Below, piece after piece: positions 15,927-24,134 of a DNA stretch of 64,000 nucleotides; the first letter of the stretch is position 1; each line of letters opens with the position of its first letter. The notes beneath the pieces were generated by a model. The model was not told the DNA's origin. It ran no database searches and saw only the letters and a program-made list of their open reading frames with translations. Source of the stretch: Microbacterium azadirachtae (GTDB lineage Bacteria; Actinomycetota; Actinomycetes; Actinomycetales; Microbacteriaceae); NCBI RefSeq assembly GCF_000956545.1, contig NZ_JYIT01000080.1, positions 1 through 64,000 on the forward strand. The letters run 5' to 3'. Position numbers and translations under genes: made by a program.

Positions 15927-18302
15927 TCAGGAGGCGCGGCGCGAGGTGCGGCGGAGTCGGAGGAATCCGAGGAGCGCGAGGGCGGCGAACACGATCGCGC
16001 CGCCCGCAAGGAGGAACGCATCGCTTCCGATGCCGCCGGTCAGCGGCAGCACCGCGCCGGGCTGCTGCTCGTTCGGCTGGGCGCCGATGTCGAGCGTGGT
16101 GCCGGCGTTGGCCGCGCTCACCGTGAAGGTGAACGATCCGGCCGCGATGTAGCCGGCGGGAGCCAGCGTCTCCTTCGCCGAGTAGGTCCCCCAGGCGAGC
16201 TTGTCCAGGCGGAAGGCGCCCGGCGCCGGGTCGAGGTCGGGGCCGGCGCAGGGAGCCGCGGTGCAGTCCTTGACGACGAGTCCCTGGGCGGGCAGGCCGG
16301 GGCCGGTGAGGGTCCACTCGGATCCGGCGAGCTGGCCGCCGGTCGCCTTGGACGTCTTGGTCCAGACGACGGATCCGGGCTTGCTCGCGTTGGTGATCGT
16401 GCAGACCGCCTTCGCGTTCGCCGCGACGGTGACGGAGGATCCGCTCACGGTCGCGCCGGTGCAGGTCCACGCACCCGCGGCGTAGCCCGCCGGACTGCCG
16501 CTCTCGGACAGCGCGTAGGTCCCCGGGGACACGATCGCGCCCGTCACGCTCGCGTCGCCGGTCTTGCCGGTGATCGTCTGCGTGCCCGTCGCGGTGAGCG
16601 TCCAGTCGGAGATCGTGGACGTGCCGCCGTAGGTGTTGTCGACCTGCTTCTTGAGGGTCAGGTTCGCCGCGGAGGGCTTGTTCGTGATGGTGCAGGCCAC
16701 CGCGTCACCGGGGGCCACGCCGGTGATGTCCGCACCGGCGGCGCCGGGCAGGGTCACGGAGCGCTGCGCGCCGCCGAGCGAGGTGACGGTGCAGCTGCCG
16801 CTGACGAAGTCCCACCCGCTCTTCTGCGTCTCGGAGACTCGCACGGTCGCCCGCGAGGTCGTCTTGTCGAACGCGACGGTCCAGTTCGCGTCGCCCGAGG
16901 CCGGGGTCGTCTGCGTGGTCGCGGCCGGCGTCGAGGTGGCGGTCCCGGTGGTCGCGGTGGTCGCCGCGCCGAGGGTCCAGCCGGAGCCCGGCGCCGGGTT
17001 GTTGCCGGCGATGTCGAGCACGGTCTTGTGCACTGCGACGGTCGCCAGCAGCGGCGCGTTCGTGATGGTGCAGACGACGCTGGCGCCCGAGCGGTTCGGG
17101 ATCGTGAGCTGGCCGGCGGCGTTGGTCGGCACGGTCGCACCGAGGTCGTCGACGCAGGCGAGCGAGCTCGCGTAGTCGGCCAGCGTGCCGGGCGATCCGG
17201 CGGCGATCGCCTCGGACACCGTGTAGGTGTTGTTCTGGATCACCGGCAGCGGGCCGATCTGCGCGGTCTGGATCCCGGTGGCGGCCCCGGTGGTCGTCGC
17301 GGTCGCGGACTCGGTCGTGCCGCTCTTGACAGACAGGCGGAACTGGTCGCCGACGTGGGCGCGGGCGACGACGTTCTTCTTGACCGTCAGGTTCGCGGGC
17401 GAGTTGCAGCTCGCCAGATCCGTGCTGGAGAGGCTGTTGGTGACGTCGCCGCCGATCTGGGCGCCGGTCGACGCGTTGTACTCGCGGACGGTCGAGGCGT
17501 TGCCGAGGTACATCGACCCGGTCGTGTTGAACGCCATGCCGTTGATGTTGGAGAACCCGGCCGGTGTGAAGGAGAACGACGGCGACGACGCGAGCTGCCC
17601 GCCGGTGCCCGCGGCGAGCGCGGCGGCGGTGACGGAGTAGACGGTCGTCGTGGACGCGCTGCCGACCACGTACAGGTTGCCGTTGGCGTCGAACGCCATG
17701 TCGCCGTTGGTGCCGCCGGCAGCCGAGGTGTCGATCGTGCCGACGAGCGAGAAGGCGCCGGTGCTCAGCACGTACTTGTAGATGTAGAAGCTGCCCGACG
17801 CGAACCCGCCGAAGAAGTAGTCGCCCGTCTTGAGGTCGATCGCACCGGCGATGAGCGTCGCGGACGTGGTGTAGCTGTCCCCCGTGGACTTCCACGTGGA
17901 TCCGTCGAAGTACCAGATGGTCGCGGTGCGGCTGTTGTTCGTCCGCTCGTACGCGATCGCGGTGGAGCCGTTCGCGCCGATGCCGAGGCCGTTGAACGAC
18001 GAGACCCCGAGCGCCGGCGTGCCGACGGACGTGACGGCGCCGTTCGCGACGCGCTGCAGCTGGCCGGTGCCCGACAGCGCGTAGAACGTTCCGGTCGCGC
18101 AGACGAGGCCGGCACTCGTGGCCGGTGCGGTGCGCGCCGCGAGCGGGCCCAGCGCGGCAGAGTGCACCGAGGTCGTCGCCGGCGATCCGCTCAGCGAGAG
18201 CGATGCGGGTGCGGCCTGCGCGGCGGGCGTTGCGACGAATGCCAGCGCGATGCTCGCCCCCAGCGCCACGACGGCGCGCGCAAAGTGGTCCCCAAGCTTC
18301 AT
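15927..18302 (-). CDS. Large LPLTG surface protein, probable pilus tip adhesin
   Basis: A 791-aa secreted protein: signal peptide (about residues 1-29), an N-terminal beta-rich domain of about 250 residues with repeated blade-like strands (GTFYALSGTGQLQRV, TGDYFFGGFASGSFYIYKY, NGNLYVVGSAST) resembling a partial beta-propeller, then about four prealbumin/SpaA-like repeats each ending in a Cys-Thr-Ile-Thr-Asn phrase (about 300-640), a final SpaA domain, and a sorting signal with LPLTG at 752-756, a helix and a basic tail. First gene of the pilus operon, so a tip or ancillary pilin is likely. The start at 18302 has GGGGAG about 5 nt upstream and begins the signal peptide; the open frame upstream is not needed. 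The propeller reading is from pattern only. Confidence 0.87.
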   Translation of the reverse strand: MKLGDHFARAVVALGASIALAFVATPAAQAAPASLSLSGSPATTSVHSAALGPLAARTAPATSAGLVCATGTFYALSGTGQLQRVANGAVTSVGTPALGVSSFNGLGIGANGSTAIAYERTNNSRTATIWYFDGSTWKSTGDSYTTSATLIAGAIDLKTGDYFFGGFASGSFYIYKYVLSTGAFSLVGTIDTSAAGGTNGDMAFDANGNLYVVGSASTTTVYSVTAAALAAGTGGQLASSPSFSFTPAGFSNINGMAFNTTGSMYLGNASTVREYNASTGAQIGGDVTNSLSSTDLASCNSPANLTVKKNVVARAHVGDQFRLSVKSGTTESATATTTGAATGIQTAQIGPLPVIQNNTYTVSEAIAAGSPGTLADYASSLACVDDLGATVPTNAAGQLTIPNRSGASVVCTITNAPLLATVAVHKTVLDIAGNNPAPGSGWTLGAATTATTGTATSTPAATTQTTPASGDANWTVAFDKTTSRATVRVSETQKSGWDFVSGSCTVTSLGGAQRSVTLPGAAGADITGVAPGDAVACTITNKPSAANLTLKKQVDNTYGGTSTISDWTLTATGTQTITGKTGDASVTGAIVSPGTYALSESGSPAGYAAGAWTCTGATVSGSSVTVAANAKAVCTITNASKPGSVVWTKTSKATGGQLAGSEWTLTGPGLPAQGLVVKDCTAAPCAGPDLDPAPGAFRLDKLAWGTYSAKETLAPAGYIAAGSFTFTVSAANAGTTLDIGAQPNEQQPGAVLPLTGGIGSDAFLLAGGAIVFAALALLGFLRLRRTSRRAS

Positions 18303-18749
18303 TGTGCTCCCCAGCCACAGAAGAAGGGCGTCCGCTCCCCGCGGAACGTCCTTCACGAGAGCCGATCACTCGGCTCTCTCCTCCCCATCGGACCATCCCC
18401 TGGCCCGCTGTCGGGAACCCATTTCCCGTGAGTCCCCTACGGCCGCCAATCCCCTGGCGACCTGGATCCCTTCCTCGCCCGCATCCGGCCCCAGGGACGG
18501 ATGCACTACCGCGCGCGGACAGTGGATCTGTTCAAGACGCTACGACACGTGCGGGTGATTCACAAAATCGACGCCGGTACGTCGCATTTTGGTGCGCGTT
18601 CGTCGGAGCGTTCTGGTAGCGGATCCGCGACCCGGCTCGACCCGCGACAGCCGGACCACCCTCGCCGTGGTGTCCGGGTTCCAGATCGTGGCTCTGTTCC
18701 AGCGCCTCGCCAGCTCCGCATCCCGCCGCTCGCGCCTCTCCGTCCACGC
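18303..18749. other. Pilus operon leader/promoter region (no gene)
   Basis: No credible ORF here. On the minus strand, just upstream of the tip gene, lie two adjacent hairpins: 18357-18378 (GAGAGCCGA / TCGGCTCTC, perfect) and 18323-18354 (GAAGGGCGTCCGC / GCGGAACGTCCTTC, two mismatches). Further out, the octamer TCCCCT plus two bases occurs at 18396, 18433 and 18450. The hairpins would be in the mRNA leader and suggest post-transcriptional or attenuation control; the promoter is probably within 18380-18620 but I cannot place it. The 3-prime end of the lipoprotein gene borders the region. Confidence 0.45.
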
Positions 18750-19814
18750 TCACTGCCCTCCCGAGTCGCACGTCCGCGCCGGTGCGATGCCGTGGATCGT
18801 CGCCCACTGGACCTGCAGCTCGTCGCCGAACTGGGGCGCAGGGCCGGGGAGCTCCGGCGTGCATCCGGAGGTGCTGAACCCCCCGATGACCTGCCCGGGG
18901 CGAGCGGTGAGGGTGACGGTGTAGACGTCGCCGCCGGGCGCGGCGTTCTCGAGAACCGTGCGGATGGCCGGCCACCCGGGCGCATCCGTGAGCGCGAGAT
19001 CCGACGGGAGCGCCGGCGCCGCCGATGTCGGGATCCTCACGGAGAGCCGCGGCGGCCCACTCGGGAACACGTCGACGGCGAACCGCAGCTCGTGGTCAGG
19101 ATCGGCCGCGGCGAAGCCGCGGTAGCCGGCGTCGAAACCTCGCAGGATCGCCCCCAGCGACGCAGGAACAGGCGACTCGATGGTGGAGTCCTCGCCGAGC
19201 GAGAGGGTCAGTCGATCGGTGCGCGTCTGCATCGAGAACTCGTCGAGCAGCGCGGCCTGCGCCGAGGGCGAGAGCCGTTCGTCGGCGATCCGCAGGGCGC
19301 GGCCGTCGCCGACGGATCCGGAGAGCGGGATTCCGCGTTCCGCCCGGCTGAGCCATTCGCCGACGAAACGGACCCCGGGCGGCGGAGAGCCGGGGGCCAC
19401 GGTGAACGACGCCTCGGCGACAGCCTCCAGCGCGAGGTGCAGCGATCGTGCACGTGAGCCTGGGATCCCGTACTCGGCACCTCCGCCGCCCTTCGCGGAC
19501 AGCCAGGTCGTGATCACGCGATGCGCCTCGCCGGCCGTGACGCCGCGCTCGAGCCGGACGTCCGTGTCCCGGGCGATCCCCGCATCGAACCCGCCGTCGT
19601 CCACGACGCACTTCGCCGAGGCGACCCCGGGCAACGATTTCAGTGCCTCGCAGGTCGCAGCGGCGGCGCGCTCAGCCTCCCTGACGTCCCCCGGCGCCGA
19701 GCACGCGGTGAGGGCGCCCAGCAGTGTCAGCACAGTGAGGGCGGCTGTCGCACGGCGGGCCCCTGCGCCGCCCTGCCGAAGACCGCCCCCTCGCCCTCCC
19801 CGGTGCCGTCGCAT
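18750..19814 (-). CDS. Hypothetical lipoprotein
   Basis: A 354-aa predicted lipoprotein of unknown function: basic N-terminus, hydrophobic segment and lipobox L-T-A-C with Cys38. The mature part is mixed alpha/beta with no motif I recognise; it contains two further cysteines near the N-terminus of the mature part (ATCEALKSL and SAKCVVDD) and two near the end. The start ATG 19814 is chosen over GTG 19820 because TAGGCT sits 8 nt upstream of it (leaderless pattern) and is too close to the GTG. It is followed by the pilus leader but has no evident link to the pili. Confidence 0.78.
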   Translation of the reverse strand: MRRHRGGRGGGLRQGGAGARRATAALTVLTLLGALTACSAPGDVREAERAAAATCEALKSLPGVASAKCVVDDGGFDAGIARDTDVRLERGVTAGEAHRVITTWLSAKGGGGAEYGIPGSRARSLHLALEAVAEASFTVAPGSPPPGVRFVGEWLSRAERGIPLSGSVGDGRALRIADERLSPSAQAALLDEFSMQTRTDRLTLSLGEDSTIESPVPASLGAILRGFDAGYRGFAAADPDHELRFAVDVFPSGPPRLSVRIPTSAAPALPSDLALTDAPGWPAIRTVLENAAPGGDVYTVTLTARPGQVIGGFSTSGCTPELPGPAPQFGDELQVQWATIHGIAPARTCDSGGQ

Positions 19815-19895
19815 AGGCACAGAGCCTACCGATCAACTGAATGCCTGTTCAATGCATTCCGGCCCGATTGCCGTCGACCGGCGAGGCGTCGTCGT

Positions 19896-20210
19896 TCAGG
19901 CGAGTGTGAGGAAGAGCTTCTCCAGTTCCTCCGCACTCGGGGACCCCGCGGCATCGGGGTCGGTCAGACACTCGCGCAGCGCCGTGGAGATCACCAGGAA
20001 ACCGGCGCGGTCCAGCGCCTTTGTGACCGCGGAGAGCTGCTGCACGATCGCGCGGCAGTCCTCGCCTCCCTCCACCGCGGCGATCACCGCCGCAAGCTGA
20101 CCGTGCGCACGTCGCAACCGGTTCGCGATCTTGCGCACCGCGTCCGGATCGTGCCCCGCTGCGCGCGTCTCGTCGTCTGCGATGCCCTGAGTCGTCTCCC
20201 TGCTGACCAT
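19896..20210 (-). CDS. CsoR-family repressor, CstR-like (persulfide sensor)
   Basis: A 104-aa all-helical DUF156/CsoR-family DNA-binding repressor, seen from RLRRAHGQL, the EDCRAIVQQLSAV helix and the ALRECL end. Relative to M. tuberculosis CsoR the two cysteines are kept with exact spacing (Cys52 and Cys81, 29 apart) but the copper-ligand His, 25 residues after the first Cys, is Ala77. A Cys-Cys pair without the His is the CstR arrangement, which senses persulfides or polysulfide, not Cu(I). It is divergent from the Cys-rich peptide and rhodanese-reductase genes with two operators between, which fits control of sulfane-sulfur detoxification. A -10 box TATAGT lies 7 nt before its ATG, so it is probably leaderless and autoregulated. 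Confidence 0.88.
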   Translation of the reverse strand: MVSRETTQGIADDETRAAGHDPDAVRKIANRLRRAHGQLAAVIAAVEGGEDCRAIVQQLSAVTKALDRAGFLVISTALRECLTDPDAAGSPSAEELEKLFLTLA

Positions 20211-20217
20211 GGAGCCA

Positions 20218-20261
20218 ACTATACCCCGGGGAGTATGTTACGGTGATACTCCCGGGAGTAT
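20218..20261. promoter_or_regulatory. Two CsoR/CstR operators in the divergent promoter
   Basis: ATACCCCGGGGAGTAT (20221-20236, 1 mismatched pair) and ATACTCCCGGGAGTAT (20246-20261, perfect) are spaced 25 bp centre to centre. Flanking ATAC/GTAT with a G/C tract is the known style of CsoR/CstR operators. The first overlaps the minus-strand -10 box (TATAGT, 20218-20223) of the repressor gene itself; the second lies upstream of the Cys-rich peptide gene. Confidence 0.8.
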
Positions 20262-20289
20262 TCGACCATGCCGGGATGAAGGAGCAGAG

Positions 20290-20475
20290 ATGTGCCGTGC
20301 AGTGACGTGCAAGACGTGCGGGAAGACCACCTGGGCCGGGTGCGGCCAGCACGTGTCCGAGGTGAAGCGCTCCGTGCCGGCGGCACAGTGGTGCGACGGC
20401 CGGCACACACAGGCGCAGATCGACGCGACCAGCCCCGCTCGGAGTGGTCTACTGTCCCGGATCCTCGGTCGATGA
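20290..20475 (+). CDS. Small Cys-rich protein, unknown function
   Basis: A 61-aa protein beginning MCRAVTCKTCGKTTWAGCG, with five cysteines in the first 18 residues plus one at about residue 37 (QWCDGRH); a CxxC pair is present. The pattern suggests a small zinc ribbon or a thiol carrier. AAGGAG lies 6 nt before the ATG, an unusually clear ribosome binding site, and the TGA overlaps the ATG of the reductase (ATGA), so the two are translationally coupled. The longer frame from 20209 crosses the operators and is rejected. Similar small proteins exist in other actinobacteria, to my memory, without assigned function. Context suggests a role in persulfide handling (inference). Confidence 0.85.
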   Translation: MCRAVTCKTCGKTTWAGCGQHVSEVKRSVPAAQWCDGRHTQAQIDATSPARSGLLSRILGR

Positions 20476-22169
20476 GCGCGGCCACGACGCCGCCGCGCCG
20501 GATCGTGATCGTGGGTGGCGTGGCGGCCGGGATGAGCGCCGCCGCCCGGGCACGCCGCCTGGACGAGGACGCCGAGATCATCGTCCTCGAGCGGGGCGAG
20601 CACGTCTCGTTCGCCAACTGCGGGCTTCCCTACTACGTCGGCGGCGAGATCCAGGATGAGGCCGCGCTGCTCGTGCAGACGCCGGCGAAGCTGCGCGACG
20701 CCCTCGACCTCGATGTGCGCGTGCGTCACGATGTCATCGCCCTCGACCCCGCCCGCCGGACAGTGGCCGTACGAGGACCTCAGGGCGAGAAGCAGCTGCG
20801 GTATGACGCGCTCATCCTCGCGCCGGGCGCGGCCGCCGTGCGCCCCCCGCTACCCGGACTCGACTCGCCGCGGGTGAGCACCCTGCGGACCGTCGAGGAT
20901 GCGGTGCGTCTGCGAGCGCGCATCGACGCGCAGGCTTCCCGCCCCGCACGACGCGCCGTCGTGCTCGGCGCCGGCTTCATCGGCCTGGAGGCCGCGGAGG
21001 CTCTGAGCCGCCAGGGCCTCGAGGTCGATCTCGTCGAGCTCGCCCCGCATGTCCTCCCGCCTCTGGAAGCCGAGATGGCCGCCCCCGTGACGACCGAGCT
21101 GAAGCGGCTCGGGATCTCCGTGCACGCGGGCGTCGCGGCACAGGCCGTGGAGCAGCACGAAGGACACGACACCCTGGTGCTCGCGGACGGGCGACGAATC
21201 GAGGCCGATCTCATCCTGCTCTCCGTCGGCGTCCGCCCCGACACCGCGGTCTTCGAGACGGCCGGCGTCGCGTGCGAGCGCGGTGCGATCCTCGTCGACG
21301 AACACGGCCGCACGAACGTCCCGCACGTGTATGCCGCGGGAGACGCGGTCCTGTCCGCCGATGCCGTCACGGGACTGCGTCGGCCGGTGGCTCTCGCCGG
21401 CCCTGCGAACCGGGCGGGGCGCGGGATCGCCGACCACATCCTCCGCCCCGCATCGGCTCGCCCGCTCCCTGCCCCCGTCGGCACGGCGATCCTGCGCGTC
21501 GGCGAGATCACCGCGGCGCTCACCGGGGCGAATGCGGATGCGCTGCGCGCCTCCGGCATCCACACCGACACCCTTCACCTGCACCCCACCCAGCACGCCG
21601 GCTACTTCCCGGGAGCGACACAGATGGCGCTCGTCGTCCACATCCGCCGCGGCGACGGTCTCCTGCTGGGCGCGCAGGCGGTCGGCCGCGAGGGCGTGGA
21701 CAAGAGGATCGACGTGCTCGCGACGGCCATCCGAGCGGGGCTCACCGCGGCCGACCTCATCGACCTCGACCTCGCCTACTCCCCCGTCTACGGCAGCGCG
21801 AAGGATCCGGTGAATCTCGTCGGCATGGTGGGCGCGAACGTCACCGACGGCACCCTCGCGCTGTGGTATGCCCAGGACTGGGAGCGGCTCCGGGGCGAGA
21901 CGCTGGTCCTCGATGTCCGCAGCGCGGCGGAGTACGCCGCAGGGCACCTGCCGGGCGCCCTGCACATCCCGCACACCGAGCTGCGGGGCCGTCTCGACGA
22001 GGTGCGCGCCGCCGCCGCGGGCCGCCCGGTGCGAGTGCTGTGCGGCTCCGGCGTGCGGTCGCACATCGCCCACCGGCTCCTCACGCAGTCGGGCTTCGAC
22101 TCCGCGTCGCTGTCGGGCGGGATGCTCACGGCCCGGGCGGTGCTCGGCGACGAGGTCCTCGTGGCCTGA
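20472..22169 (+). CDS. CoA-disulfide reductase-like FAD enzyme with rhodanese domain
   Basis: A 565-aa pyridine nucleotide-disulfide oxidoreductase of the CoADR-RHD type. It has the FAD-binding GxGxxA-like start (IVIVGGVAAGMSAA), redox Cys50 in SFANCGLPYYVGG, an NAD(P)-binding VVLGAGFIGLEAAEAL, an FAD-contact YAAGDAV, a dimerisation domain (about 340-450) and a C-terminal rhodanese domain (about 475-560) with active-site Cys524 in CGSGVRS. Such enzymes reduce CoA-persulfide or polysulfide with NAD(P)H. Coupled to the Cys-rich peptide gene and controlled by the CstR-like repressor, it completes a sulfane-sulfur detoxification module. Confidence 0.92.
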   Translation: MSAATTPPRRIVIVGGVAAGMSAAARARRLDEDAEIIVLERGEHVSFANCGLPYYVGGEIQDEAALLVQTPAKLRDALDLDVRVRHDVIALDPARRTVAVRGPQGEKQLRYDALILAPGAAAVRPPLPGLDSPRVSTLRTVEDAVRLRARIDAQASRPARRAVVLGAGFIGLEAAEALSRQGLEVDLVELAPHVLPPLEAEMAAPVTTELKRLGISVHAGVAAQAVEQHEGHDTLVLADGRRIEADLILLSVGVRPDTAVFETAGVACERGAILVDEHGRTNVPHVYAAGDAVLSADAVTGLRRPVALAGPANRAGRGIADHILRPASARPLPAPVGTAILRVGEITAALTGANADALRASGIHTDTLHLHPTQHAGYFPGATQMALVVHIRRGDGLLLGAQAVGREGVDKRIDVLATAIRAGLTAADLIDLDLAYSPVYGSAKDPVNLVGMVGANVTDGTLALWYAQDWERLRGETLVLDVRSAAEYAAGHLPGALHIPHTELRGRLDEVRAAAAGRPVRVLCGSGVRSHIAHRLLTQSGFDSASLSGGMLTARAVLGDEVLVA

Positions 22170-22198
22170 CGTCGCGCCGGGTCCGGATCAGGGCAGCA

Positions 22199-23146
22199 CT
22201 ACGGTCTCGACGCCCTCCCCGCCGGTTCTCCTGCATCCGTCGTCTCGTCGAGGGGCTCACGGCGGCCCACCGGCGCGCCCGACCCTCCGGCCGGGAGCGC
22301 GAACCGGGATGCCCCGGTGAAGGCGGATGGCTCCGCGCCCGTGTGGCGCCGGGTCTGCACCACGAACAGGACGATGCCGAGCGCGACGGCGGCGAGCGAC
22401 GCCCATACGTTGGCGGGGACGCCCAGGAAGCCGATGCTCGAAGGATCGATGCGGATCGATTCGAGGTAGCTGCGGCCCGCGCCGTACCAGATCAGGTACA
22501 GCGCGAGCACCTTGCCCCATTGCAACGCGAAACGGCGCTCGGCCCAGAGGATCACGGCGAAACCGAGCAGGTTCCAGACGATCTCGTAGAGGAACAGCGG
22601 CTGGAACAGGGTGCCCGCCGGCAGCCCGGGCGGGAACTTGGAGTTCGTCGCCTCGATCTCAAGGCCCCAGGGCAGCGTGGTCGGCAACCCGAAGAGCTCG
22701 TGGTTGAAGTAGTTGCCGAGTCGGCCGAGAGACTGGGCGACCAGCAGCGCCGGCGCGAGGGCGTCCGCCACGCTCCAGAACCGCACCCGAGCGCGGCGGC
22801 AGGCGATGGCGATGCCGACGGTGCCGCCGATCAGGGAGCCGTAGAGGGCGTTGCCCCCATCCCAGATCGCGAACACGTTCCACAGGTCGTCCCCGGGAGC
22901 GAAGTAGTCGCCCACGTGCGTGAACACATGGTAGAAACGCGCGCACACGATCCCGAGGGGCACCGACCAGAGGGCGATGTCGATCGCGAATCCCGGCTCG
23001 ATGTCGCGCCTCCTCAGACGCCTGCCGAGGATGAGGGTCGCCGCGATGATGCCGGCGATGATGCACAGCGCGTACGCATGGATCGTCAGCGGACCGACCT
23101 GGAACTGCGCCCATTGCTCAGGAGGGCTGGGGATGCTCGTTCTCAT
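22199..23146 (-). CDS. lgt: Prolipoprotein diacylglyceryl transferase
   Basis: A 315-aa seven-helix membrane enzyme that transfers diacylglycerol from phosphatidylglycerol to the Cys of prolipoproteins. The Lgt signature GRLGNYFNHELFG and the conserved GGNALYGSLIGG and RFYHVF elements are visible. The C-terminal 40 residues are a variable hydrophilic tail. ATG 23146 is chosen because GAAAGG lies 7 nt upstream; the longer frame from 23188 lacks this. It is convergent with the rhodanese-reductase gene. Whether this is the only Lgt gene of the genome cannot be told from here. Confidence 0.93.
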   Translation of the reverse strand: MRTSIPSPPEQWAQFQVGPLTIHAYALCIIAGIIAATLILGRRLRRRDIEPGFAIDIALWSVPLGIVCARFYHVFTHVGDYFAPGDDLWNVFAIWDGGNALYGSLIGGTVGIAIACRRARVRFWSVADALAPALLVAQSLGRLGNYFNHELFGLPTTLPWGLEIEATNSKFPPGLPAGTLFQPLFLYEIVWNLLGFAVILWAERRFALQWGKVLALYLIWYGAGRSYLESIRIDPSSIGFLGVPANVWASLAAVALGIVLFVVQTRRHTGAEPSAFTGASRFALPAGGSGAPVGRREPLDETTDAGEPAGRASRP

Positions 23147-23233
23147 TCGATCGCCTTTCGGAGACGGGCACGGCATGAGCCACGCCAAGGGGCGGGTCGC
23201 GGAGGCGGCTGTGAACGGCGCAGCAGCCCCGCC

Positions 23234-23926
23234 TCAGACGTCTCGAGGCACCGTCGGGAGGGCGGCGAGCGGGGCGTGCGCCTCGTGGTGCAGCCGCTCC
23301 ATGCGGCCGTCGAGCTCGCTGGCGGCATCGGCGGCCGCGGTGAGATCGTCGACGAGGTGCGCGGGCACCTGACCCTGGAACTTGTAGTGGATCTTGTGCT
23401 CCAGGCTGGCCCAGAAGTCCATGGCGATCGTGCGGAACTGCACCTCGACCGGCACCATGATCGGCCCGGAGGACAGGAAGACGGGTACCTCGAGGATCGC
23501 GTGCAGGCTGCGATAGCCGTTGGCCTTCGGCGTCGCGATGTAGTCCTTCACGATGCGCACCGTGATGTCGTCCTGCGCGGTGAGCAGGTCGAACAGGCGG
23601 TAGACGTCGGCCACGAAGCTGCAGGTCACCCGCACCCCGGCGATGTCGGTGATGTGCTGCCGGATCGACGCGAAGTCGGGCTCGACGCCGCGCCGCGCTA
23701 CCTTCTCCACGATGCTGTCGGGCGACTTCACCCGGCTCTTCACATGCTCGATCGGGTTGTAGGAGTGGTGGTGGGTGAACTCGTCCCGGAGGATCGAGAT
23801 CTTGGTCTCGATCTCCCGCATCCCGAACTCGTACTCGTGCAGGAAGCGCTGGAACTCGTCGCGCAGCTCCCGCGCCTCCGAGAGGGTCTGATTCAGCGCG
23901 TCGTCGTCGAGGGGGACCGTGCTCAT
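23234..23926 (-). CDS. Small alarmone synthetase (RelA/SpoT synthetase domain only)
   Basis: A 230-aa GTP pyrophosphokinase of the small alarmone synthetase class (RelQ/YjbM type), lacking hydrolase, TGS and ACT domains. Synthetase motifs are present: KSRVKSPDSIVEKV, DIAGVRVTCSF, the G-loop DYIATPKANGYRSLH and VEVQFRTIAMDFWASLEHK with the catalytic Glu. It makes (p)ppGpp from ATP and GTP/GDP. The start 23926 has TAGCGT 7 nt upstream (leaderless pattern), which decides against the longer frame. It is divergent from the KimA-like gene. Confidence 0.9.
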   Translation of the reverse strand: MSTVPLDDDALNQTLSEARELRDEFQRFLHEYEFGMREIETKISILRDEFTHHHSYNPIEHVKSRVKSPDSIVEKVARRGVEPDFASIRQHITDIAGVRVTCSFVADVYRLFDLLTAQDDITVRIVKDYIATPKANGYRSLHAILEVPVFLSSGPIMVPVEVQFRTIAMDFWASLEHKIHYKFQGQVPAHLVDDLTAAADAASELDGRMERLHHEAHAPLAALPTVPRDV

Positions 23927-24134
23927 GACTGCGACGCTACGCAACGGGCGTTCGGATCTCCTGTGTGTTCGTTCTGAGCGGATCCGGGAGCGACGAGACG
24001 CACCGGAGAACGCTCTCCCATAACGCTCCGGGACACGCCCGGCGCCGGACCGGGGCAAAGAGTGATGGAACAGTGATGCAACAACGCGCGCGCGAAATTG
24101 CATCGGCCCCGTTCCAGGCGTAATTTAGCCGCTC

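Noticed and set aside
14409-18431. A 1340-codon plus-strand frame over the pilus genes
   Set aside because: It is antisense to three well-supported genes with signal peptides and LPLTG motifs; its own translation is Arg/Gly-rich without motifs.
19839-19859. Inverted repeat GAATGC...GCATTC upstream of the lipoprotein gene
   Set aside because: Arms are only 6 bp with a 9-bp spacer; could be chance, terminator of the repressor gene or an operator. Not strong enough to list.
23927-24134. c-di-AMP (ydaO) riboswitch upstream of the KimA-like gene
   Set aside because: B. subtilis kimA has one, but I see no convincing ydaO core here and the GTG start fits a leaderless mRNA. A covariance-model search would settle it.
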